A stretch of DNA of 64,000 nt, taken from assembly GCF_002776525.5 (NCBI RefSeq), contig NC_045438.1:157958395-158022394 (forward strand). The letters run 5' to 3'. Origin of the DNA: Piliocolobus tephrosceles (Eukaryota; Chordata; Mammalia; Primates; Cercopithecidae). The translations under genes and the position numbers were made by a program. The notes below the pieces were generated by a model, which had not been told where the DNA came from, did not search any database, and worked only from the letters and a program-made list of their open reading frames with translations. Numbering within the stretch: the first letter of the stretch is position 1; each line of letters opens with the position of its first letter. Positions 54,540 to 64,000 of the stretch are shown here, one piece after another.

Positions 54540-57500
54540 GTTTTATTTTATTTATGTTGATCCTTTAGGTTTTCATTTGTGTTTTGGAAACCAAAATATA
54601 AAATCTCCAGGACCAAATGTTAAGGATGACAAGGAAGATGGAGAAGAGAAGAACAGAAGAACCTTCCCACCAGCAGGCCCCCCGCCTAACAGCGCCCCCC
54701 TTCCCCTGATAACTGCTTTGGAATTTGTCTCAGAGGATAACTGAGATTTAAATTGTTAGTTCATTAGCACAAAGGAAATACCGACTTCAACCTTCACTTG
54801 CTTGCTCAGGCTACTCGGTGGCTAAGACAGGCAAATGAGCTCAGACCAGCTCTAGTTTTCTGGCGGGAGAAAAGGAATAGTGGCAGAAATAGGCATGGAG
54901 CAGGGAAAGAGCAAATTGTCTCCCATTTATTTTCATATTTTATTTAGAGATGAATTTACTACTGTGCTGTTCTTCAGTAGCTCTCGAGGTAGAAAGGGGA
55001 GTGGGAAATGATGTTGATCCCTGGAATCTTTCCTGCTTGCCCCGTAAATGCCAGCCCACCCCTTCCTATCAGCACAGGGCTCCTCTTAGGACCTTTTAGA
55101 AACACAAAACGTTCTCTGAGGTGGGGTGGGGAGGATGGGGGAGGGCTGTGAAGCCTGCCTCTCTGGACCTATCTGTCTTCTACAATAAGAGGACTGTGTG
55201 CTGAGCTCTGAGAGAACGAAGGACTTCCTGTGCATAAAGATGGCGAATCCAGAGCTTTTGTAAACTGATTTGGAAATTCTTTGCTTTGGAAGTGAAGAGG
55301 ATTTTTAACGAGCAAAAGGAGGTGGTTAACTGGAAGGTTTAGAGGAGAGGTCACAGAACAAGTGTCTAGGTAGACAGACTGGTGGAGATTTCACTTTTGT
55401 GCTGTGCTCTGACATTCCGAAGGACCAAGGAAGCAAAGCATTAGAGAGTGTCCATTTTGCAGCCTTTTGCTTTCTAATCTCCTTATGGAAGGCAGTGTAA
55501 AATCAATCTCGACAAACGAACGAGAGTTGGTGGAGTCTAAATTCTATTTTCCGAAGCCAGAGAATTCATAACAATGGTGGGTTTAAAAAAGAATTCAAAT
55601 GGAAAGTGTATTCTCAGAACGCAATGCGGCAATTGTTTTTTAAAGCGGTTATTTATTATTTCCTAGAGAGACTGGTTAACTGTAACGTAGATGTAACAAA
55701 ATAATGAGGCGAATGAACCCTAACTGTACATACTCTTGACAGAAATGAAATGTACACAGCATTGTAGCAGGTGAAGTGAAGCATTGTCTATCAGGGCTGT
55801 TTTTCTTGGCTGCATCTCAGATTGTGTGGGGGATCCTAACCTCAGGCACAATAGCATTCATAAACAGCCATACATTGCTGCTCTGTCTCCAACGACACAT
55901 AAATACTCATTTTAAAACGAAAACAATCTTATTAAATACCATTCATTCATATCTGGATTTACAGATGCTTGTTATGTTGGAAAACCTGAACCCAATATAA
56001 TCCTTGCATCCTGAGAAAGACAGAAAGGAAATAGTGGGTTAGAACATTACAAGGTCATAATAAACAGTGGTTTCCAAATGCAGAGAATTAGTTATTTTTA
56101 TTCAGTAGTTGGACATTTTGAGGATCATGATATTGTCACGCTTTTTCTTTAAACAAAAAATTTAAAAGAAGTTATGTATATTTTTAAGAAATGGGAAGAT
56201 TAGAGAGATTGTATTAAAAAAAACTTTTATTGGGCTAACCAAAGGCTATGTGGATTTTGGCTTTCTCTGTGGTGACCAATGTATACTTTCTAAAACACAT
56301 GGTGACTAGTTGACAGGACAGGTGTTTGTAAACTAACAACAGTGATTTTTTTTGGACTAAACTAAATTAGGATACATAGTTGAATTCTAACGATGCTTGC
56401 CAGGATATGCTAATTACCACACCCAATTTTTATGGAAACACAATGCGCCTTCGCGTTTGGTAGGCATCATTACCCCCTCTATTCTCTGACACCCTTTAAA
56501 AATTACAATCCCATCCATTCCTCCCCAAAACCGAATATTAATATAATTTGCGTTCTTGACGGAACTACCATCAGGACTGCAATGCCCCGCAGCTGAAATA
56601 ATATTTAAAATAGAAGGGATTTGACATTTGAGAAGTCAGTGGCTTGAAATACCCAGTTGTACTTAGCTAATTCAGTCCTTAACCTCTGGTTTCAAATAAA
56701 TCAATTACAGTCGATTCCACTTCAGTTCAGAAGTGCACAGGGTTTTAGTTAATTGAATACATTTTATTCACTTGCTAGGAATATTCATTTATCAAAATTC
56801 CAAATTTAATGTACATTTCTTTACAACTCAGGTTATGTTAGACTGCACAATCAGATCAAATTTGCCCTGGTTTCCCCAAATCCTGCTTAACATATACATT
56901 TTACCACTCTCTGAAAGAGACAATGTCTCCCCATTCCTTGTGTCAGCCAAGAGTAAATTCACAATAATTCCATGTCAGGCAGGAGAGCTACTTTCCCCCA
57001 CAAAGAAAAAAATCATCTGTGGTCATCAGCCTTGCGTTAAGTTTAAATAGGTTAAGAACAAAGCTGGATTAATTAAGTTTTTTAAAAGTATAGACTTGAA
57101 ATAAAAAAAAATTATGCATGGTTTCCATTAGAGCTTAACTTTGCTGCAGCTGACAGGTATGACAGCATTTTGTGGTCTTAAAGCCACAGGCTCCTTTTCT
57201 TAACCCTCTTTCTTCCTCTGCCTCCCCCTTTGGCTTTTGGAGAAGTACTTGAATAAATACCCAATTGTTAACTGAAAGAGCAGTACAGTTAAATGTGCCC
57301 AAATGAAGTTGTGCTTTAAACAGATATTGATGTATGCAGTGTTTTATATTTATTGTTTGTAGCATCCTGCTGGCAGCAGTTTACTGTTTGGAAAGGAAAG
57401 GGGTTAATTAGCGTCATTATCAATCACTAATGCTTGCCTAACGTGTCCAAAGAATAATCAAGTTAGAGGAAGGCATGAAGCCAACAGCTGCTTCATCCCA

Positions 57501-58088
57501 GTTACAGATCTCCTAAGCCACTCAGTTATAGGGCTGTGGGGGGAGGTAGAGTTGGGAAGAATCCTCATTGCTTGGGTAAAAGGGCTGTAAAAATCGGGTC
57601 AACTCACTAGAGATCTGAGAGGCAGAAAGTACAAAATAAATAACCAGCGTTTTCACTGTCTGCATTACAGGTGCAGAGATGGCAGTGGTTCTGAGGCAAG
57701 AGTACTGAAATTTGCTCTTTAATTTACTTGATTATCCAAGTTGTGCATTTAAAGAAATGCATCCATGTTTCCCTATTGCTTAGTGCTATGGGGGAAAGAA
57801 ATCTAAAAGTCAAGGAGAGAAGAAAAAAAATAAAACCAACGCGTACCACAGACAATCCCAATTCAACTCCTAACATCACCTAACCACCCCATCCCAGAAT
57901 GAAACCATGGAGCACAACAGGTAGCATCAGTTCTCACACCTCTGCATCCTCTTTTAGGATGCTCCGGGATATTTTTCCTTGTGAATTTCAGTGAACAATT
58001 CTTTTCTATATTAAACTTGGTTTACTACCTGAGTTGCACAGGTATGTCATCTCAGCTTCCCATTATTATTACTACTCCCTCCCCACCC
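54540..58088. other. 3' flank of TFAP2A, no gene
   Basis: Unique sequence with no Alu, L1 or LTR recognised. AT-rich stretches with homeobox-type TAATTA/TAATTAG cores (for example 56410-56420, 57403-57412) look like conserved non-coding DNA but were not compared with other species. Confidence 0.55.
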
Positions 58089-58370
58089 CCAAGACAGAGC
58101 CTTGCTCTGTCACCCAGGCTGGAGTGCTGTGGTGCGATCTTGGCTCACTGCAACCTCCCCCTCCCGGGTTCAAGCAGTTCTCCTGCCTCAACCTCCTGAG
58201 TAGCTGGAATTACAGGCACACACCACCACGCTTGGCTACTTTGTGTATTCTTAGAAGAGACAAGGTTTCACCATGTTGGGCAGGCTGGTCTGGAACTCCT
58301 GACCTGGTGATCCACCCACCTTGGCCTCCCAAAGTGCTAGGATTACAGATGTGAGCCACCACGCCCGGCC
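58089..58370 (-). mobile_element. Alu, first after the Alu-free zone
   Basis: Minus-strand AluS-like element lacking a T-run at its left end. Confidence 0.9.
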
Positions 58371-58912
58371 TATTACTGTCCTCCCTGTGACCCACCTCAG
58401 GTGGGAAATTGAAAAAGTTTGACCCTGTTATGGGTCCTTCTTTCAATGTCTTTAAAAACATTATTTGCCAGGTTAGCCATGAGTTCAAACTGATGATCCC
58501 ATTAATGATCAGAATTTGGTCAACTGTTTTTCTGAAGGCAAGGATGAACTTGTCTGAGGTGAAGTATTTGTTCACAGTGAGCCCTTGTTTGATTGAACAA
58601 GACATTGATTTCTTTCTGCAAAACCAGTAGCCCAAACTCATCTTTGCCTTTGTGGACACAGATGAGAAATATTCAGAATTACATTATGCACTGAGTCTTA
58701 TCCTCAAAGAAGTAACTGGATGTTTCCCATGGAAAGCATGAGAGTGGAAAGAGAGAATGTTGGGATGGAAAACTAGATAATTCATGTATATGGGAAGTTC
58801 CTGTGTTTAAAAAATAAGGAAAGGAGGAAAGAAAAGTGATTTCAGGCTGAATTTGGGAGGCCTAAAACTAAACTTTGTTATTCATGTGTAAAATTTTATT
58901 TCTTTTTCTTTT
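58371..58912. other. Unidentified sequence between two Alus
   Basis: Frames of about 70 codons are open on both strands at 58409-58659, but no family is recognised and no splice context is seen. It may be an old transposon remnant. Confidence 0.35.
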
Positions 58913-59209
58913 TCTTTTTTTTTTTTTTGAGACAAAGTCTCGCTGTGTCTCCCAGACTGGAGTGCAGTGGTGCGATCTCGGCTCACTGCAAGCTCCACCT
59001 CCCGGGTTCAGGCCATTCTCCTGCCTCAGCCTCCCAAGTAGCTGGGACTACAGGCGCCCGCCACCACGCCTGGCTAATTTTTTGTATTTTTAGTAGAGAT
59101 GGGGTTTCACCATGTTGGCCAGGATGGTCTCGATCTGCTGACCTCGTGATCCACCCGCCCCGGCCTCCCAAAGTGCTGGCATTACAGGCGTGAGCCACCA
59201 CGCCCAGCC
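58913..59209 (-). mobile_element. AluS/Y-like element
   Basis: Minus-strand Alu with a CTTTTT-rich tail. TTCTTTTTC occurs on both sides. Confidence 0.9.
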
Positions 59210-59857
59210 TTCTTTTTCATCTTTGATGCCCGAAAAGGACAGTGCAGAACCAACTTAGTTTTCACAGAGATATTTATTTCTTAACAAAAAAGCAATATTT
59301 AGTATATTGCTGGAGAAATCTGTAGAGAAGCAGCGGCCCAGGGAGATGGCTTCTCCACACTGGACACTTGCAACAGGGATCACCCTTTTTCTCTCACCAA
59401 AAAAAAAAAAAAAAAAAAAAAGGGTCTATAGGACTGTGAGGAAACTTCCTAGTCTTACTAATTGACTTTCCTTTAATGCCCACTTAAAGGGGTGGGAATG
59501 TTTTCATCAGCACGGCGGGAGCTTTGAAAAGTGACCCAACCCATGCTATGCTTTTACTGCACGTAATTTTTCTATGGCAATAAAATCACATCCTTTAAAT
59601 TCCAATAACAAACCTAAACACACACCCTCAACTGAAGGTGGTCCACAGCCCCTGGATGAGCGATCGATCTTGGCGTGTCCATCATGACTCTGGAGTTTTA
59701 CAAGTCAAAAAACCCAGGCCCTCCGGGTTTTTGTTTTGTTTTTTCCTGTTTTGTTTTTGGACTGGGAACAAATCTCTCCAAACTCTCTCTAGAGTAGGTC
59801 TCATCACTGTTTTAAAATCCAGCCTATCCTCAGGATATGGATATACACACACTTGTG

Positions 59858-59888
<31 letters not shown>

Positions 59889-60030
59889 ATCAAACTAAAT
59901 TTAGTTAATATACCTTAAGATAATTTTTCCTCCTGGGGCACCGAGTTAAGGCTAGAATCAAATTTCCTTTTGCTTTGTCAGCTACCAAATGCTATTTCAG
60001 GATTCCCCCCAGTCTTTTTGGAGTCCCCAA
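59210..60030. other. 3' flank, simple repeats only
   Basis: An A-run at about 59399-59420 and (GT)14 at 59858-59885. No gene seen. Confidence 0.6.
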
Positions 60031-60039
60031 GTCTGGGTT

Positions 60040-61650
60040 GCGCCTTTGTCCACAGCATGGAGTCAGTCCCCAGCGCCAGAGAGCTCAGCTCCGGTCTCCT
60101 GGACCCCTGCCTGGGAGGAGGCGGCGCGGTGCGCACCCCCTCACTGGGTCCCACCCCCCCCACCCAGGACCCCATCCGCTGGCAGGGCGCTGCCCTACCT
60201 GAATTCCCCGAAAAAATCCTCCCGCGCGCCCCTCTGTATTAGGAGCTATTCGCTACTTGATTTTGACGGTCTGGCGTTGGGCGTGGGAGTAGGGGGATGG
60301 TAGAGGTTAGGTAGGACGGGAGGTTCGAGTCTTGCCTGGGCTTGGGCGGCGGGGAGAGGAAAGACTGGCAGAGGCTGGAAGGACAGCCAGGGAGGGAAAC
60401 GCGGACGGCCTGGGCGGCGGCCACCGGCACTCGCGTCCAGGTTAGACCCAATTAAACTGCAGTCAAATCCCGAGAAAGAGGTTTGGGACTTGCTTGTGCC
60501 TCCCGTTTCCCTTAGCGCGCTTGCGGGTGCAATGACCAAGAGCCGGGAGGCTCCAGGTCGGAGTTGTAAGGGTTTTTTTTTTTTTTCCACGGGAAGGGCG
60601 CTTTAATTAATGACTGGAGGCAGGACCTGGGAAACTTTCTGGCCCCAAACTCCCAAAGCAGCGCGAAGTTTCAGCATCCCTCGCCCGGGTGTCTAAGCAG
60701 ATAGAGAGCTGCGTGGGGATCCGACTGCGTAACCCGCACCCTTTCTCTCCCACGCGGCCTGTCGGAGCTTTCCAGCCTCGACCCATTTCATCAAATATCT
60801 CACTGTGGGACTCGTCTCCCGAGGTCTTCCCCGACCTGGACCCAAGGCATGGCTGGGAACCCGCGCCGCCCTCCCAGGGCTTCCTGCCCAGCGCAGCCTT
60901 GACCATTAGTTACTTGCATCTTTACAGTCATTAAAACCTTGTTTCATTGCAACAATTCGGTTGACCTTCCAATACGCGTTCGAGCGGGCATCCCGGCCTG
61001 AACTACCTTAGTAGTGGGAAATTCCACAGGGGAGCATTTATTTGACCCCCTCTGGGTTTCCACACCCAAGCACGGACGCCCTCCTCGGGATCGCCGGAGA
61101 GGAGAGCTTGGAGGGCCGCTGCTGGGGGAATCCCAGGGCCATTTGCACCTCTGGGCACCTACTCCCCTCCTTGCCCGCTCCTCCCCCAGCCCTCTCTTCT
61201 CCTCTCCTCTTTGTAAAAATGCACTCCGACTTTTCCGGGGCGGGGGCGGGGAGGCTGGCGGGGTTGGGCTAGAAGGGGGGGCTTTGCAGATAGTTGATAT
61301 TCCGGGTCCAGCCGCTCTCCGCGCTCCCATTCTCTAAGCTCAGCCGGGGGGAAGTGTCGCCCCGGGCCAAACATATGCTTCTTTCCAGCGCGCTAATCCA
61401 CCTTCAGCGTGGAGGCATAATTGCTCGAGTGTCCATGGATTCTCGGCGCTTTGTCCCTCGCTGGCTCCCATCAGCCCTGGCACACGCCATTTCAATCAAA
61501 TCTTTTCAGAAAACTGTCTCCTTTTATCAAGTCCCAGCCCCTGCGAACGACGGGAGCATTTAACAAAACACCCTCCGTGTTCCGCCCTCCTCCCTCGGCC
61601 CTGGCGGAGCAGAGAGCTGCGATTATTGCAACAACTTTTCACTGAGTTCA
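60040..61650. promoter_or_regulatory. CpG-rich block downstream of TFAP2A
   Basis: GC- and CpG-rich sequence about 6-7.5 kb past the poly(A) signals, with many short overlapping frames on both strands. No recognisable coding exon. It could be an unannotated promoter or a Polycomb-type regulatory island. Confidence 0.55.
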
Positions 61651-61786
61651 GTCTCCGAGAAAGGGGGTGAGGGGGATGCAGAGAGAGCGAGCCAACGCGA
61701 GCGCAAACGAACAACAAAAAAGCGACATCAGTACCCCATACCCCAAACGGGTCTTTTCTAAGCCATTTGTGTCAGGTGTATTGGAA

Positions 61787-61799
61787 AGGTCAAAGGTCA
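61787..61799 (+). promoter_or_regulatory. Perfect DR1 nuclear-receptor motif
   Basis: AGGTCA-A-AGGTCA, two exact half-sites with a one-base spacer, the preferred arrangement for RXR heterodimers, HNF4 and COUP-TF (NR2F) proteins. It sits just beyond the downstream CpG-rich block. Confidence 0.6.
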
Positions 61800-64000
61800 C
61801 CCTCAAAGAGAAAACATGTTTCATCTGTTACTCTTTTTTCTTTGAAACCACAGAAGTCGACTGCTTCTGTGGAGTGTTTGGGCAGTCCAGTGGGATAAAA
61901 AGACGGGCAGAAACAAGCTCTGTGAAATGGGCCTAGCACCCGGAAGGGTTCTGTCTAAAGGATACTATTGGTGGTCTTTGACTCAAAATGCTATGATAAA
62001 AAATCCCCAGCGCTGATTTCCATGTACATATCCAATCTCTCTTTTCTTGCTGGTGACAGGCGTAAATAAAAGTTGAATCTGAAGATTTCTGCCTCGGTTA
62101 ATGTGGACGCCTCACACACTCCTGATTTGATATTTTGGCTGAATTCCTAGATTCAGGAGAAGAAGTTTTTCATTGATTAGGAGAAAAGGAAAGGAGGAAT
62201 GACAGGGAAAAGATGAATTCTCAAAAAGATCTTAAAAGCAGATAGGAAATAATTTTGACGCTGGAGGAAAAAAAGTCAAATGCAAAAGACTGGGCATGAG
62301 GTTTGATTTTGTGTAGCAATTATTATGCAAATAACACACAAACAGAAGAGATTGTAGTTCCATTATGAGAACACAGTCTTGCTGCTTGTTTATAAAATGA
62401 GAACGTCAGGGTAATACAGTTTTCTTCAAATCCACAAACACTCCATATTGAGACTGATGTAAATGACTTACATAGTTCCTTTTGCAGCATTTTTTTCTTT
62501 TCTATGATGATCAAGGGGAGGAAGGCAATGTAAATGGACATGGTTCCTTGTTTTACAGTCTTAGAGCATAGTGGGCCTTTATGGCATAAAGTTCCAAGTG
62601 GCTTCTTAGTGATTCCCCTCGCTCCTCATATGTCCAGGCTAAGGAAGACTGTGAAGGGCTTGAAAGTGATCAGTTGTTTCCTGCTCAAATGGACCCCTTA
62701 GTGCCAACCCTACCGGCCTTGGTCCACTTTCAGATTCAGATGAAATCATTGTGGTCTCCTAGATTAACTAAATGGATGAGCCAAATTCACTGTTAACGTT
62801 GACGTCCAGGTGTTCAAGTCAAACCTCCACAATCAGTTTTAAGATGTGGTTGGCAACACGCTGCCTTAAGTCCTCTAAAGTGCTTAGGCTGTGGGATGAG
62901 AAGTGATAGGACTTTAAAGCAAAGGCTGTCCTGACTCATCCTGAAAACTGGAAAATGGGGTACATTTCATAGCTTAGTAGCTTCATGTCTTAAGAAGGAG
63001 AAACCAGTTTGTTATGGTTATAAAACAGTGAAGGATGGATAACATCCTTCAAAACCCCAACCACAGGAATTGCCACCAAGAGAAAGAGAGATTTTTAAAT
63101 TTTTATTAATTTGCTTCTATTATGATCATTTGTAATTACAGAACAAAAGAAAGACTCAGTAACACCAAGACCTCCTCCAGCCCTCATTTCCACATCCCTA
63201 TAGTGAGAGTGGGAATGGGCAATGGATTCAGAAGGAGACAGTAATCTCAAAAGGAAAAAAGAAGTTAGATACTAACCACCAGAATGGCAAGGGCTATGAG
63301 AACCCTCTGCTGGGGGAGACTATACTCAATAAACATAGTCATTGCATATTCTGTTTCCTACCCCCACCCTCCATAGCCAGTTGAATGGAAGCACCCAAGA
63401 TAATGGTTCCAAAAAGGGTAACTATTTCCATGGAATATCAGGGAGCATGGGAGTGTTGAGTCTTGAGGATGTTTCTTCAAGTCAGAATGGTCTTGGAGAT
63501 TCCCATCAAGTTCAGAGACTGGGACACTGAGTGGGTTTCTCTTCTTGTGACATGAGATGTAATCAGGTGGTTCCAGCTTCTTGGATCCGTGAGAACAAGG
63601 TGGGCTTGGGGGAGACCCATTATTAGGAGATAATGAGTTATAGGGAACCTCTAGCCAGTCATGGGACTGCACCTATTAAACCATAGGCTAAAGTTCTGAC
63701 GAGAAACTTCTAAAATTAAACCAGCCTCATTATTAAATGAGATCATTCTTGGAAGGCTTTTTCTTTTCAAACACTCAAAGAGATCAAGGTATCTCCAAAC
63801 TTCACCTCCACCACTGCTTTCCATCTCTGCGCTCTATAAGGTTCTGCAGCATCTTGCTAGTTTAGCTCAGGAAAGCCAGGGGGAGGGCTGGGAGGGAAGG
63901 CTGGAGTGGGACTCCCTTATACGCTCTGGGAAAGCCTGTATTCCTCAGTGACATAGCTTAGAAGTGGGGAGAATCCACCTGCCTGTTCCTGCAGGGGCCT
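61800..64000. other. Right-end 3' flank, no gene
   Basis: Unique-looking sequence; no exon, RNA gene or interspersed repeat recognised with confidence. Confidence 0.5.

Noticed and set aside
58409..58659. Open frames on both strands between two Alus
   Set aside because: I could not match either to a family; no start context, splice sites or poly(A) pattern. Probably a decayed repeat.

Overview
This is mammalian genomic DNA from a catarrhine primate, most likely an Old World monkey. The left 21 kb is packed with Alu elements. The youngest copies (4204-4507, 14700-15058, 16449-16748) carry the CTCAAGCCTG variant near their 5' end that is typical of Old World monkey AluY lineages. The only protein-coding gene I can support is TFAP2A, the transcription factor AP-2 alpha gene, complete on the + strand. 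I find nothing prokaryotic, no CRISPR array and no novel defence system.

Layout: 1-21,000 is repeat-rich intergenic DNA. It holds about 29 Alu elements or fragments, L1, L2, MIR, MaLR LTRs, a MER2-like DNA transposon, an RPS26 processed pseudogene on the - strand (16,959-17,400) and a 100-N assembly gap (14,838-14,937). From 21,000 to 31,200 the DNA is mostly unique sequence upstream of the gene, with an isolated CpG island near 24.9-25.3 kb. From 31,200 to 54,540 lies TFAP2A: three alternative first exons (1c at 31,857, 1a at 36,316, 1b at 39,711) and six shared coding exons (2-7), with the stop codon at 52,796-52,798 and a 3' UTR containing several AATAAA signals. From 54,540 to 64,000 is 3' flank with two Alus and a second CpG-rich block (about 60.0-61.65 kb) holding a perfect DR1 nuclear-receptor motif.

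The 1a form is 437 codons. All splice junctions are GT-AG and every exon joins in phase, so the gene looks intact. The three first exons give proteins that differ only at the N terminus; only 1a supplies the K10 SUMO consensus. Each first exon has its own CpG-rich promoter. 1c has a TATA box, upstream ORFs and an AUG that opens a long overlapping reading frame through exon 2. 1a has a SOX-POU composite motif and a polypyrimidine tract.

The strongest large-scale pattern is the change in repeat content: about 29 Alus in the first 21 kb, then none I can recognise between 20,991 and 58,089. This is the usual signature of a developmental-regulator locus dense in cis-regulatory DNA. All boundaries and family names come from reading the sequence by eye; no alignment or database search was run.
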